Shown: positions 17,027-26,508, numbered from the stretch's first letter. The stretch: DNA of 61,021 nt from Gammaproteobacteria bacterium (GCA_022824305.1 JAJEAD010000068.1:1-61021), one strand, 5' to 3'. Made by a program: numbers and translations. The notes: a model not told the origin generated them from the sequence alone.

Positions 17027-18748
17027 TCAGCGCGCTTCGGCCCTCCGCGCCTCGGTGGCGGGACGGTCGACGCTCCCGTCCGCCGCCAGCACCACGCCGT
17101 AGTCGCGGGCCGCGGCTTCCGCGCTCACCAGCTCGTTGCGCACGTCGTCGCGCACCCGCTCGGGGTCGCGCTCGAAGGGGTTGCCGTAGCCGCCGCCGCC
17201 CGGCATCTCCATGACCAAGCGCTCGCCCGCCGGCACCGGCTGGCGGCCCTTGCCCCGAAGCTCGGTGCCGGCATCGGTGTACATGCGCCCGGTGCGCCCC
17301 GCCGCCCCGCCCTGGCGACCGCGCGCGGGATAGGTGATGCGGTCGAACATCGAGGAGATCGCGAAGGGGGCGCCCTCCGCGCTGGTAATCTCCATCACCT
17401 GGCCGGTGCCGCCGCGGTGGCGGCCCGGTCCGCCCGAGTCCTGCCGGTACTCCTTGCGCCAGACGATGATGGGGGCGATCGCCTCGTTGATCTCCACCGG
17501 CGTGTTACGCACTCCGGAGGGAAAGGCGGTGGCGGAGAGGCCGTCGGCACGGGGGCGCGCTCCGGTGCCGCCGTTGTGGAAGAGCGAAACCGTGAAGGGG
17601 GTTGAATCGCCCGCGCGCCCCGCGATGCCGTGTCCGGCGTAGAGCACCGGGTTCCAGAGGCAGGAGGTGCCCTCCGCCGGCACCTGGCCCTCGAGCGCGG
17701 GCTCGAGGCACCCGAGCACCACGTCGGGCAGCATCTGGCCAATGGCGTGGCGGGCCGCCACCGCGCAGGGGTGAGGCGCATTCAGGATGCATCCGGGCGG
17801 GGCGGTGACCCGCACCGGAGTGAGCGATCCGGTGTTGTTCGGGACGCTGGCTCCGACCACGCAGCGCGCGCCGAAGGAGGCGTAGGCCTGGGTGTAGGTG
17901 ATCGGGACGTTGATGCCGAAGGCGGAGATGGGCGACGTGCCGTCGAAGTCGATGTCGATGCCGGACTCGCCGATGGTAAGCGTCGCGACCAGGTCGATCT
18001 CCTCGTCGTAGCCGTCGATCCGCATGCTGTTCTCATAGGTGCCGAAGGGAAGGGCGCGAATCTCGTCCAGCATCGACCGGTGGGAGCTCTCCATGATGAA
18101 CCCGCCGAGCTCCTCGACGTCGTCGAGGTCGAACTCGTCCATCATCTCGAGGAGGCGCGCGACGCCGGTGTCGTTGCAGGCGCCGAGCGAATAGAAGTCG
18201 CCCTCCACCTGCACCGGCTCGCGCACGTTCGCCCGCACGATTTCGAGCAGCGATTCGTTCATGACCCCCTCGCGGGCGAGGTGCATGATGGGAAGGTAGA
18301 TGCCCTCCTCGTAGACCTGCCGGCCGTCCGGCCCGAAGCCGAGCCCGCCCACGTCGACCACGTGGCTGGTGCTCGCGAAGAGGGCGACCGCCCGCCCCTT
18401 CCGGAAGGCGGGGGTGACGACGGTGAAGTCGTGCAGGTGTCCGGTGCCCATCCAGGGGTCGTTGGTGATGTAGATGTCGCCCTCGCGCATCGTCGCGACC
18501 GGGAACTTCTCGAGGAAGAATCCGACCGAGGCGGCCATCGCGTTCACGTGGCCCGGAGTGCCCGTGACGGCCTGGGCGAGCATGCGCCCCTCGAGGTCGA
18601 ACACCCCGGCCGAGAGGTCGCCGGCCTCGCGCACGGTGTTGGAGAACGCGGTGCGGATGAGAGTCTGGGCCTGTTCCTCGACGACCGCGATGAGGCGGTT
18701 CCACATGAGCTGGTTGTGGATGCGGGAAAGGGGGGAGTTGGCGCTCAT
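17027..18748 (-). CDS. hyuB: Hydantoinase B/oxoprolinase family protein
   Basis: A 573-aa HyuB-type subunit. Recognisable segments are DLSAGVFDLEGRMLAQAVTG, EGDIYITNDPWMGTGHLHD, the SPISAFGIN region and the glycine-rich GGPGRHRGGTGQ and PGGGGYGNPFERDPE near the C-terminus. With HyuA it forms an ATP-dependent cyclic-amide hydrolase acting on hydantoins, oxoproline or, in related systems, acetone. Its ATG overlaps the hyuA stop by four bases, so the two are translationally coupled. Length and order agree with the family. Confidence 0.92.
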   Translation of the reverse strand: MSANSPLSRIHNQLMWNRLIAVVEEQAQTLIRTAFSNTVREAGDLSAGVFDLEGRMLAQAVTGTPGHVNAMAASVGFFLEKFPVATMREGDIYITNDPWMGTGHLHDFTVVTPAFRKGRAVALFASTSHVVDVGGLGFGPDGRQVYEEGIYLPIMHLAREGVMNESLLEIVRANVREPVQVEGDFYSLGACNDTGVARLLEMMDEFDLDDVEELGGFIMESSHRSMLDEIRALPFGTYENSMRIDGYDEEIDLVATLTIGESGIDIDFDGTSPISAFGINVPITYTQAYASFGARCVVGASVPNNTGSLTPVRVTAPPGCILNAPHPCAVAARHAIGQMLPDVVLGCLEPALEGQVPAEGTSCLWNPVLYAGHGIAGRAGDSTPFTVSLFHNGGTGARPRADGLSATAFPSGVRNTPVEINEAIAPIIVWRKEYRQDSGGPGRHRGGTGQVMEITSAEGAPFAISSMFDRITYPARGRQGGAAGRTGRMYTDAGTELRGKGRQPVPAGERLVMEMPGGGGYGNPFERDPERVRDDVRNELVSAEAAARDYGVVLAADGSVDRPATEARRAEAR

Positions 18749-20826
18749 GTCTTCTCCAGTACGATGTTGCCGCGAGCGTCGATGCGCGCGTCGAATCCTT
18801 CGCCGACCACGGTGGTGGTCTGGTGCTCGGGGATGAGGGCGGGACCGCGCAGCCGCATCCCGGGCGCGAGACGCTCGCGGGAATAGATGGGGACCCGATC
18901 GTAGTCGGCCCGCCCGGTGTTGAAGAGCGAGGCGTGGCCCTCCGCCGCGCCCGTTTCCGTCGCGAGTGGCTCCGGCGCGGATTCGGGCGGCGGCACCGGT
19001 GCGCTGAGGGTCAGCGACCAGGTCAGCACCTCCACATCCATGTCGGGGATGACGCGCGCGTAGTGCGTCCGGTAGGCGGCGTCGAAGGCCCCCTGCAGGG
19101 TCGCGGCGTCGCCGGCCTCGAGAAGGCGACCGGGAATCGACACGTCCACCTCGTGCCCCTGCCCCACGTAGCGCATGTAGCCGATGCGGGTCTCGACGAG
19201 CTCGCCGCGCGGAGCGCCGAGGCGCACGATGTCCTCCGCCTCGAGGCGCATCGCCTCGAACATCGCGTTGATCGCCTCCGCGTCGAAGGCGCTCAAGCGC
19301 GTGTAGCGGCTGCGCACCACCTCGTAGGAGACCGGCGCGTGCAGGAATCCGACGGCGGAGCCGACGCCGGCGTCGCCGGGCACGATGACGGTGTCGATGC
19401 CGAGCTTCTCGGCGAGCCGGGTCGCGTGCAGGGGCGCGGCGCCGCCGAAGGCGATGAGCGTGCGCGAGCCGGCGTCCTTGCCTCGCTCGATCGCGTGCAC
19501 CCGGGCCGCATTCGCCATGTTCTCGTCCACCACCTCGCTCACCGCGAAGGCCGCGAGCGCGGTGTCGAGGTTCATCCGCGCCCCGACATCGCGCACCAGG
19601 GTCTCCTCCGCCGCCGCGCGGCACAGTGGCATGCTGCCGCCCGCGAAGCGTTCGGGATCGATGCGCCCGAGCACCACGTCGGAGTCGGTGACGGTGGGCC
19701 GCTCGCCGCCGCGGGCGTAGCAGGCCGGCCCCGGTTCCGCCCCCGCGCTCTCCGGCCCGACCGCGATTCGGCCCAGGCGGTCCAGGTGCGCGATCGAGCC
19801 TCCGCCCGCGCCGATCTCCACCATCTCGATGACCGGGATGCGAAGCGGCAGCCCGCTGCCCTTGGTGAAGCGGTAGATGCGGTCCACCTCGAAGGTGCGC
19901 GACGACTGCGGCTGCCCGCCGTCAATGAGGCAGATCTTGGCGGTGGTGCCGCCCATGTCGAAAGAGAGGACCTGGTCGATGCCCTTCTCCGCCGCGAGCC
20001 GGCTCGCGAGGATCGCGCCGCCCGCCGGCCCCGACTCCACCAGCCGGATGGGGTGCCGGATCGCGGTCTCGACGGTGGCGAGTCCGCCGCCCGAGGTCAT
20101 CATCAGGAGCGGCACGTGGATCCCCGCATCCTCGATGCGCTGTCTCAGGTTCTGCAGGTAGCGGGCCATGAGCGGCTGCACGTAGGCGTTCGCGCACGCG
20201 GTCGAGAGGCGCTCGTACTCGCGGATCTCAGCGCATACGTCGGAGGAAAGGGTGAGCCACGCATCGGGGAAGGCGTCGCGCAGGCGCTCCGCGACCAGCT
20301 CCTCGTGCGCGGGGTTGGCATAGCCGTGCACGAATCCGATGGCGATGCTCTCCACCTGCTCCCGCGCGAGGCGCTCGATCGCCGCATCGATCGACACGGG
20401 GTCGGGGGGGAGCAGCACCCGCCCCGCCGCGTCCACGCGCTCGCGCACCGGGACCCGCAGGTAGCGAGGCACGAGCGGCGCCGGCTTCTGCACGTGGATG
20501 TCGTACTGCTCGAAGCGGTTCTCGTAGGCCATCTCCACCGAATCGCGGAAGCCTTCCGTCACCACCAGCGCGGTCTTCGCGCCCTTTCGCTCGATGATGG
20601 CGTTGGTGGCGAGCGTGGTGCCGTGAATCACCACCTCGACATCCGAGGGGTCGATCCCGGCCTCCCCGAGCGCCTGCGCCATTCCCTGCAGCACCCCCTC
20701 CTCCGGCGCGCTCGGTGTGGTGAGCACCTTGCTCGTGAAGGTACTCCCCCCGCCCGCGAGCGCGACGTCGGTGAAGGTTCCGCCGATATCCACCCCGACC
20801 CGGTAGCGGGCCTGCGATTCACTCAT
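18745..20826 (-). CDS. hyuA: Hydantoinase A/oxoprolinase family protein
   Basis: A 693-aa ATP-binding subunit of the hydantoinase/5-oxoprolinase/acetone carboxylase family. The phosphate-binding loop VGVDIGGTFTDVAL is at residues 10-23. Other family blocks are HGTTLATNAIIER, SFDMGGTTAKICLIDGG, GAGGGSIAHLD and LIAFGGAAPLHA. It should hydrolyse ATP to activate a cyclic amide that HyuB then opens. The substrate cannot be fixed from sequence. A 322-bp non-coding gap separates it from the CocE/NonD gene upstream, so it probably has its own promoter. Confidence 0.93.
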   Translation of the reverse strand: MSESQARYRVGVDIGGTFTDVALAGGGSTFTSKVLTTPSAPEEGVLQGMAQALGEAGIDPSDVEVVIHGTTLATNAIIERKGAKTALVVTEGFRDSVEMAYENRFEQYDIHVQKPAPLVPRYLRVPVRERVDAAGRVLLPPDPVSIDAAIERLAREQVESIAIGFVHGYANPAHEELVAERLRDAFPDAWLTLSSDVCAEIREYERLSTACANAYVQPLMARYLQNLRQRIEDAGIHVPLLMMTSGGGLATVETAIRHPIRLVESGPAGGAILASRLAAEKGIDQVLSFDMGGTTAKICLIDGGQPQSSRTFEVDRIYRFTKGSGLPLRIPVIEMVEIGAGGGSIAHLDRLGRIAVGPESAGAEPGPACYARGGERPTVTDSDVVLGRIDPERFAGGSMPLCRAAAEETLVRDVGARMNLDTALAAFAVSEVVDENMANAARVHAIERGKDAGSRTLIAFGGAAPLHATRLAEKLGIDTVIVPGDAGVGSAVGFLHAPVSYEVVRSRYTRLSAFDAEAINAMFEAMRLEAEDIVRLGAPRGELVETRIGYMRYVGQGHEVDVSIPGRLLEAGDAATLQGAFDAAYRTHYARVIPDMDVEVLTWSLTLSAPVPPPESAPEPLATETGAAEGHASLFNTGRADYDRVPIYSRERLAPGMRLRGPALIPEHQTTTVVGEGFDARIDARGNIVLEKT

Positions 20827-21148
20827 GATTCCGAACCAGTCCTCGAGATGTTGCCGGCGTCACCCACGCCCCGGGCGCCGCCCCCGGCCGGGGCGCGCTC
20901 TGCCGACCGCACGAGCCGGCGACCCGCGAGATCCGCGGACCTCGCGCCGTAGCGTCCGCGCGGCGCGCAAGTGTAAACCATGCGAAAGCGCCGGCCGCGG
21001 CCTTTTTCCGTCCGCCGGGCGGCCTTGCGGCCCGGGAGTCTCGACGCTTCGCGGTCCCGCCTCGCGGCCGGCCCGGGGCGTGCGCCCCGAGCCCCCGGAT
21101 ACCGTCCTGACCGATTCTTCCCGGCTGCGTCTCCGGCCGATGCGAAGC
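20827..21148. other. Gap between hyuA and the CocE/NonD hydrolase gene
   Basis: A 322-bp GC-rich stretch with no supportable gene. It should hold the hyuAB promoter (minus strand). Short GC palindromes such as GGCCGCGGCC are present but none is followed by a T-run on the relevant strand. Confidence 0.45.
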
Positions 21149-23176
21149 TCACACGCCGTCACGCGGAATGGAGAGGTCCCAGGTGCGGCAGTGGACACGC
21201 GTCCCTTTCTCGTGCACGTCGAGGTCCGCCCGCAGCCGGAAGGCCTCCGCGCTCGCCTCCACCCGGGTCCGCGCTTCGACCTCCACGCGCCAGTCCGCGC
21301 GCGCCATGGTGCAGGTGATGCGCATCTCGGTCTCCGCCGCGAGGGGATCCTCCTCGCTGATGCTCATGCGCTCCAGCGTGTTGCGCCCGAAGGCGATCCC
21401 GTGCTCTTCGACCTCGTAGAGTCCGTCGCCGCGCTCCGAGCGCACTTCGATGCGCCGGGCGTTGAGGTCGTGGATCACGCGGTTTCGCGACGACGGCTCC
21501 TCGACTTGCCGGGAGGGCATCGCCGGCCCCTCCTCCGGCTCCGCGAAGGGCGCGCATGCCGGCTCGCCCTCCCGCGGGCGCACCGGCAGGGCGAGGCGGC
21601 TCGCACCCGCGAAGAGGGTGAGGGTCACCGGCTCCGGAGAGGGCCACACCATGGGCCAGTAGGTGGTGGAGACGCTGACCCGCAGGCGGTGTCCCGCGCG
21701 GAAGGAGTACGCGATGTCGTTGAGCGGGACACGCACCGTGCAGCGTTCCCCCGGCGCCAGGGGCCGGGCCGAGGCGTGGCCCTCGCGGTGGGTCAGGTTC
21801 AGGAGGCCGTAGCTCACCCGGGTCGCCGAGCCGTCCGGCTTGACGTCGTTCAGGCGCACGCACACGAAGGCGAGCGGCCGGTCGACGCTGAGCGCGAGAA
21901 GCGCCTCCGGGGCGCCGAGGATTTCGAGCGGGGCCTCGAGCACCGGTCCGTCGAAGACGAGCGAGCGGGCGTCGTCGATACGTTGATCGCCGGGGAACTC
22001 CGCGCCCTCTCCGCCGGTGCCATAGGGGCACCACTCCCCCGCGGCGAGCCCGACGCTCTGGGGCGAGCGGTGGCGAAGCGCCCGCTCCGCTTCCGCCGTC
22101 TCGCCGAGGCCAGAGCGGTTGAGGTGAAGGGAGCGGGTCTCGATCCGCGGGCTCGGCCACACCGATTCCGCCACCCAGCGCCCGGGACAATGCTCGTAGT
22201 GCGAGGTGGCAGGGACATCCTCGCCCATGTAGGCGCGCAGCATCGGCTCGGCCATGATCCCGGTGTCGCGGCCCTTGAGCCAGTGGTCCCACCATCGCAG
22301 GCACTCCTGCAGGAATCCGATGGCGGGCCCGGGCGCGCGCCCGGAGTGCCCGAACTGATGGGCATGAGGGCCGATGAGGCCGAGCCTGGGCACCCCGAGA
22401 TGGGTGAGCAGCCGCGGGATCGCGCTCGAATATCCGTCCAGCCACCCGCCGACCGCGAAGACCGGGCACTGGATGGCGCCGTAGTCCTCGTTGACGGAAC
22501 CGTGCTTCCAGTAATCGTCCCGGCACTGGTGCCGGAGCCAGGTCTCGACCGGACAGGGCGCGCTCTCGAGCCGGGCCCGCCAGTTCTCGCGCCAGCCCTC
22601 CCCCATGATCAGCGGGTCGCCGGGCAGGGGCAGGATGGAGAAGAAGGTCGTGCCCCAGTCGGAGTTGTCGTTGAGCAGGCAGCCGCCCGCGTAGTGCATG
22701 TCGTCGGTGTAGCGGTCGTCGGTCGAGCACGACGTGATAATCGCGCCGAGCGCGGGCGGGCGCCGCGCCGCCACCTGGAGGGAGTTGAAGCCGCCCCAGG
22801 AGATGCCGAACATACCGACCTTGCCCGTGCACCAGGGCTGCGCGGCGAGCCAAGCGATCACCTCCACCGCGTCGTCGTGCTCCTGCATCGCGTACTCGTC
22901 GTGCATCACCCCGAAGGAGTCGCCCGCGCCGCGCAAGTCCACGCGCACGCTCGCGTAGCCGTGGCCCGCGAAGTAGTGGTGGATGGGCTCGTCGCGGCCC
23001 CTCGTCATGTCCCGCTTGCGATAGGGCAGGTACTCGAGCAGCGCCGGCACCGGGTCGCGCTCCGCGTCCACCGGGAGCCAGATTCGGGCGGCGAGGCGCA
23101 CCCCGTCCGACATCGGGATCCACACGCCTTCCTCGCGCACTTCCACCTCACGAGGGAACTCGGTCACGGTCTTCAT
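21149..23176 (-). CDS. CocE/NonD family (X-Pro dipeptidyl-peptidase-like) hydrolase
   Basis: A 675-aa alpha/beta hydrolase. The N-terminal catalytic domain begins with IPMSDGVRLAARIWLP. The nucleophile is Ser126 in GISWGGFN, the oxyanion region is LEYLPYRKRD, and the catalytic His is probably in GPHAHQFGH. The C-terminal half is a beta-rich jelly roll (PepX_C), with FRAGHRLRVSVSTTYWP. Relatives hydrolyse esters (cocaine esterase), peptides or glutaryl amides. No signal peptide is seen, so it is probably cytoplasmic. The chosen ATG has GGGAG six bases upstream; an ATG eight codons earlier has none. Confidence 0.9.
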   Translation of the reverse strand: MKTVTEFPREVEVREEGVWIPMSDGVRLAARIWLPVDAERDPVPALLEYLPYRKRDMTRGRDEPIHHYFAGHGYASVRVDLRGAGDSFGVMHDEYAMQEHDDAVEVIAWLAAQPWCTGKVGMFGISWGGFNSLQVAARRPPALGAIITSCSTDDRYTDDMHYAGGCLLNDNSDWGTTFFSILPLPGDPLIMGEGWRENWRARLESAPCPVETWLRHQCRDDYWKHGSVNEDYGAIQCPVFAVGGWLDGYSSAIPRLLTHLGVPRLGLIGPHAHQFGHSGRAPGPAIGFLQECLRWWDHWLKGRDTGIMAEPMLRAYMGEDVPATSHYEHCPGRWVAESVWPSPRIETRSLHLNRSGLGETAEAERALRHRSPQSVGLAAGEWCPYGTGGEGAEFPGDQRIDDARSLVFDGPVLEAPLEILGAPEALLALSVDRPLAFVCVRLNDVKPDGSATRVSYGLLNLTHREGHASARPLAPGERCTVRVPLNDIAYSFRAGHRLRVSVSTTYWPMVWPSPEPVTLTLFAGASRLALPVRPREGEPACAPFAEPEEGPAMPSRQVEEPSSRNRVIHDLNARRIEVRSERGDGLYEVEEHGIAFGRNTLERMSISEEDPLAAETEMRITCTMARADWRVEVEARTRVEASAEAFRLRADLDVHEKGTRVHCRTWDLSIPRDGV

Positions 23177-23430
23177 GGTCGTCTCCCGGCAATCCTGCAC
23201 GTGTCGCGGCGTCGCTGCGCCTCGTCTTCCAAACCTTTACTGAAACTTTAAGAATCTCACTCAAACCTTTGTTTTATATTTTAATCTATTGCACCATTCC
23301 TCGCGAGACACGCCACGCCACGAATTCCTGCGTCCGCGCCGACGACAGGTGAAACACTTGTACGCCGAGCGGGGCCTTCGCATCAACATCGCTTCACGGA
23401 GCGCGAGGGGCGAGGTGCAGACCGGCCGGC
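23177..23430. other. Intergenic stretch with an AT-rich patch
   Basis: No gene seen. About 60 bp around 23234-23293 is strikingly AT-rich (TTTAAGAATC, GTTTTATATTTTAATC) in an otherwise very GC-rich contig. It could hold the promoter for the minus-strand CocE/NonD gene, or mark foreign DNA next to the repeat-bounded island that begins at 23426. Confidence 0.5.
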
Positions 23431-23496
23431 TCAGCCCGATTCGGCCACGCAGCCGGCCTGGATCATCGCGCCCGGAATCTCGAGACGGGGCGCCAC
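23426..23496. repeat. 71-bp direct repeat, left copy (possible attachment site)
   Basis: This matches 27750-27820 at 68 of 71 positions, in the same orientation. The right copy is the 3' end of the intact RidA-like gene; this left copy is a detached duplicate of that end. Together the copies bracket 4.25 kb holding a lipoprotein gene and three toxin-antitoxin modules. The layout is that expected of attL/attR left by integration into the 3' end of a gene, although no integrase is present. Confidence 0.75.
23431..23496 (-). pseudogene. Detached 3' end of a RidA-like gene
   Basis: The minus strand encodes VAPRLEIPGAMIQAGCVAES then Gly and a TGA stop. This is the last 21 codons of the RidA-like protein encoded at 27755-28918, differing only in the final residue (Gly for Asp). 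No start codon or remaining domain is present. It is a gene fragment left by duplication, best explained by integration or by recombination at the repeat. Confidence 0.8.
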
Positions 23497-23598
23497 CGGC
23501 GCTCGTCACCGCCGCAATCAGCGCCGCGCTTCGTGGACGGCCCATTCGACCCGATGTATGGTGCCCGCCCGTGCACCGTCGTCCGGGGAGAGGCCGGC

Positions 23599-24390
23599 AT
23601 GCGCCGGAGTCGCCGAAGCCCTGACTTGCGCAAGCGCCTCTTCCTCCTCCTCCTCGCCTTCCTGGCCGCCGCATGCAGGCCAGCGCCCGAAGAGGATCTC
23701 TCCGCCGTCTTCGGACCGGGTGAACGCCTGCGCTTCGATCACCTTTGCGCCGAGGAGTTCGACCACGCAGCCTCGGTCTGGGTGATCTTCGCGGACGAAG
23801 ATGCGGGCGGTCTCGCGCTCGCGCGCCTGCAGGCCGGTTGGGTGGGGGCGCAGGACGAGAGCGGGATCGAAACGCCCGGCGTCGGGCTCTTCCTATCGCG
23901 GATCCGGCTCGCCCGCCCGCCCGCCGGACCGGACGAGGCGCTCCGCCTTTTGTTCCGGATCGGAGACGCGGAGAGCGGGCCGAACATTCCCTATCTCGCC
24001 GCGGGCGAATCCGGGATGCTCTCGATGAGCGAGGCGGGAAAGGCGGTGGCCCATGACATTCCCAACGGCTTCGCCTTGTCTCGGGCCACTCTGCCGTCCG
24101 CGCGGGAGGGGCGCCTCCTCGCGCTCGCGGTCCGCTCGACGCGAAGCGGGGAAGAGGTCGTGCTGCGGGGACCGGAAGCCTACGACTTCGCGCCGGCGAC
24201 AGGGAATGCCGCACCCTCCGTTCGGGTTCTCGGGTTGCTCGACGTCCTGAACCCGGAGCAGGAGGGCGGCCTCGTCCATACCATCACCGAGGGTCGGACC
24301 TTCGATCGCTGCATCGGGATCCGCGAGGGCCTCATCCGCAAGTTCGAGCGCGATGCCGAGGCCGGGAAGTTCGACGGAGCGGATTGGTGA
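23599..24390 (+). CDS. Putative lipoprotein of unknown function
   Basis: A 263-aa protein with a basic N-terminus, a hydrophobic stretch (LRKRLFLLLLAFLAA) and a lipobox LAAAC ending at Cys26, so it is probably lipidated and membrane-anchored outside the cytoplasm. The mature part has several beta-strand-like segments (ASVWVIFADEDAGGLALARL; GPNIPYLAAGE) and three further Cys. No family was recognised. GGGGAGAGG lies before the chosen ATG. It is the only non-toxin-antitoxin gene inside the repeat-bounded island. Confidence 0.68.
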   Translation: MRRSRRSPDLRKRLFLLLLAFLAAACRPAPEEDLSAVFGPGERLRFDHLCAEEFDHAASVWVIFADEDAGGLALARLQAGWVGAQDESGIETPGVGLFLSRIRLARPPAGPDEALRLLFRIGDAESGPNIPYLAAGESGMLSMSEAGKAVAHDIPNGFALSRATLPSAREGRLLALAVRSTRSGEEVVLRGPEAYDFAPATGNAAPSVRVLGLLDVLNPEQEGGLVHTITEGRTFDRCIGIREGLIRKFERDAEAGKFDGADW

Positions 24391-24789
24391 CCGCAGAGGA
24401 AAACCAGGGGCAACACTCGCGCGCCAGGGAGCCCGGCGCGTCAGTGCTGTAACGGCGGGAACCGGTACCTGCATCCTCCACGTCGCCTCGACCCGAGACG
24501 TCCCACCTGGGACGTCCGGCGCCTCGCCGTCACGGCGCTCCCCGTCTGAACGGGCCGCCGTAGCCACAGCAAAATCGGGGGCTTGCCTCATCCTCCGGAC
24601 GCCAAGGGTGCTCCGGTGCGTAGCCCTCCTGAGCCGCATTTCTGGATTTACAAGCAGCCTGGCGAGTGCAGGACCGGATCGAGCGGATGTCGCGAGCACC
24701 GAAAGGCCCCAGGCCGATCCGACTATTGGCGCGATGCCGGGGTCGGACCGCACTTGCCCTTTGAGCACTGTCGCTGGCGGGGATCAACC
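24391..24789. other. Non-coding stretch inside the island
   Basis: About 400 bp without a supportable gene. Base composition is more mixed than in the flanking genes. Reading frames are open here but show no family features or ribosome sites, and may be remnants of older insertions. Confidence 0.45.
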
Positions 24790-25239
24790 TCATCGTGGTG
24801 CTGCGGTCCAAGGGTTGACGGTTTCGACGCCCGTGTTGCGAAACTCGCTCGTGTTTCGGGTCAGCACAGCAAGCCCGCGGGAGGCAGCGGCAGCCGCAAG
24901 AAACGCGTCCGGGACGTGATCGTCGAGCGGCTCTCCGCGCCGGCGCTTGTCTTCCATGATCTGCGCGCACGCCCGGGCGTCGGTGAGGGACCAGTCGACG
25001 ATCCTGTCTTCGAAGAGTTCGTCGAGAAGATCGTGGAACCGGTCGGCAAGGCTGTTCCGGCGCTGGCCGGGAGGAAGTCGGCCGAGGCCGTCAAAAATCT
25101 CCCAGATGGTGATGGAGGAGAGCCCGAGGCCCTCAGCCGCGATCGAATCGAGAAATGCGGCAACGCGCGGTTCCGGCTGCGGCCGCATCATTTCAGAGAT
25201 GACGTTCGCGTCGATCAGCCACGCGAGCGGTGCTGTCAT
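24790..25239 (-). CDS. PIN-domain ribonuclease toxin (FitB/VapC type), module 1
   Basis: A 149-aa PIN-domain protein. The first acidic residue is Asp10 in LIDANVISEMMRPQP, Glu follows in TIWEIFDGLGRLP, and the later acidic pair lies in DDHVPDAFLAAAAASRGL. The spacing and the ANVISE motif are typical of FitB-like VapC toxins, Mg-dependent RNases that cleave tRNA or rRNA. Its ATG overlaps the antitoxin stop by four bases, so the pair is translationally coupled with the antitoxin first. Confidence 0.9.
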   Translation of the reverse strand: MTAPLAWLIDANVISEMMRPQPEPRVAAFLDSIAAEGLGLSSITIWEIFDGLGRLPPGQRRNSLADRFHDLLDELFEDRIVDWSLTDARACAQIMEDKRRRGEPLDDHVPDAFLAAAAASRGLAVLTRNTSEFRNTGVETVNPWTAAPR

Positions 25240-25493
25240 TCGTCGTCCTCTGTGGAGAACGTAAGTGGACGGTATGCGCGACGCGCTGAGGCCAACAGCT
25301 CGACACCGTGCCGCTCTCCAAAGTGCCGCGCGAAGGCTTCGGACGGCTTGGGCCGGCGCTCGGTCTTCGCGCGCTTCTCGTGGATCAGTCGCCGCACGAA
25401 CTCTTCCATCGACACTCCTACTTGCCGCGACTCGCGCTTCAGCCAGGACTTGTCGGCGGGATCAATGTCCCGGACGGTGAGACTGGTGCTCAT
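25236..25493 (-). CDS. FitA-like ribbon-helix-helix antitoxin, module 1
   Basis: An 85-aa protein with an N-terminal ribbon-helix-helix motif (SLTVRDIDPADKSWLKRESR, then VSMEEFVRRLI). This DNA-binding fold is that of FitA/VapB antitoxins, which neutralise the PIN toxin and repress the operon. The C-terminal tail (AYRPLTFSTEDDE) would be the toxin-wrapping segment. It precedes the toxin gene with a four-base overlap. Confidence 0.88.
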   Translation of the reverse strand: MSTSLTVRDIDPADKSWLKRESRQVGVSMEEFVRRLIHEKRAKTERRPKPSEAFARHFGERHGVELLASARRAYRPLTFSTEDDE

Positions 25494-25858
25494 GCAGGCG
25501 CCTCCTGTTCAAGCAATAGTCGGTCTGGCGACCGCCACGCCTGCAAATTATGCTATCAAAAGAGCAGCTCAAAGCTCGCTGCCCCTGCCTGGAGGACTCG
25601 GCAGAATGGCTGCGCGCTACTGAAAGCGGAGGGCGGAGTCACGAACGAGGGCAGGAAGTCGCAACACCAGGGAATCCGAAGTCTGCCGTTGGTGAAGCTG
25701 TGCGGGCGCCCTTCTCGAATAACCGGCGCGGTACTGCGGGTAAGGACATCTCGCGAACACGGCGTCGCAGGCCGAGGGCGGGCTCGGGAGATCCCGCTCC
25801 GAGAGGCGGCTCGGGCTTGTCGGACATCGCTGACCGAGTGGAGCGCCGAGGACCGGAC
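25494..25858. other. Non-coding stretch between toxin-antitoxin modules 1 and 2
   Basis: A 365-bp stretch with no supportable gene. It holds the promoter region of module 1 on its left edge (minus strand) and the 3' end of module 2 on its right. Short AT-richer patches (AAATTATGCTATCAAAAG near 25546) stand out from the surrounding sequence. Confidence 0.45.
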
Positions 25859-26260
25859 TCAGGCGAACGGCGCCACGCCTTCAGCGGCCGCGGCCTCGTT
25901 CAGGCGGCGGTCGAGGCTCGCCAGCGCGCAGCCTTCGCGAATCGCGAGCGCCAGGTAGCTCGCATCGTAGGCGCTCAGGCGATGTGTTCGCGCCAGCGCC
26001 ATGACCTCGCGGTCGTCCGTTTCGCCCGGGCAGACAATGGGAAGACGGCGCAGCCGCGCCATGGAGGCGTCGGCGTGGCGCTCGTCGATCCGACCCCGGC
26101 GTTCGGCGGTCAGCAGCAGATTGCGCACCTCGTGCCAAAACACCTCCGGCGCCTTCGCCGTCTCCTCGCCAAGCCGGTCCAGCGCAAGGTCGGCCAGCGC
26201 CGCCTCTTCGTCCGGCAGCACCCAAGCCGCAGCGACCGAAGCGTCGGGAACGAACACCAT
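25859..26260 (-). CDS. PIN-domain ribonuclease toxin (VapC type), module 2
   Basis: A 133-aa PIN-domain protein. The first acidic residue is in FVPDASVAAAWVLPDE, Glu in FWHEVRNLLL, and the distal acidic residues in RLSAYDASYLALAIREG. This is a compact VapC toxin, expected to be a Mg-dependent RNase. The start overlaps the upstream antitoxin stop by one base (TGATG). An upstream in-frame ATG would extend it into the antitoxin gene and was not used. Confidence 0.9.
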   Translation of the reverse strand: MVFVPDASVAAAWVLPDEEAALADLALDRLGEETAKAPEVFWHEVRNLLLTAERRGRIDERHADASMARLRRLPIVCPGETDDREVMALARTHRLSAYDASYLALAIREGCALASLDRRLNEAAAAEGVAPFA

Positions 26261-26508
26261 CAGAGCGCGTGTCCCTCGTGACGCCAAGCCAGAATCTCGG
26301 CTGTGGTCACCGCCTCCTGCTTCGCCCGTTCACGGCGAAGGGTGGCGCTGAGCGCAGTGTGCTCGCCCTCACCGGCGATCCGCGTCACATGGGCGACCGG
26401 CGTCGCGCCCCGGCAAATCACCAGGTCCTCGCCCGCCTCCACCGCCGCCAGCAGCGCCGACAGGTGGGTCTTGGCCTCCCCGATCTTCACGCGTCGCGTC
26501 ATGGTCAT
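26260..26508 (-). CDS. Phd/YefM-type antitoxin, module 2
   Basis: An 82-aa protein whose N-terminus (MTRRVKIGEAKTHLSALLAA) is the Phd/YefM DNA-binding and dimerisation motif, followed by VEAGEDLVICRGATPVAHV and a charged C-terminal helix. It should neutralise the adjoining PIN toxin and autoregulate the operon. AAGGAG precedes two closely spaced ATGs at 26508 and 26502; spacing is four and ten bases, so either may be used. Confidence 0.88.
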   Translation of the reverse strand: MTMTRRVKIGEAKTHLSALLAAVEAGEDLVICRGATPVAHVTRIAGEGEHTALSATLRRERAKQEAVTTAEILAWRHEGHAL

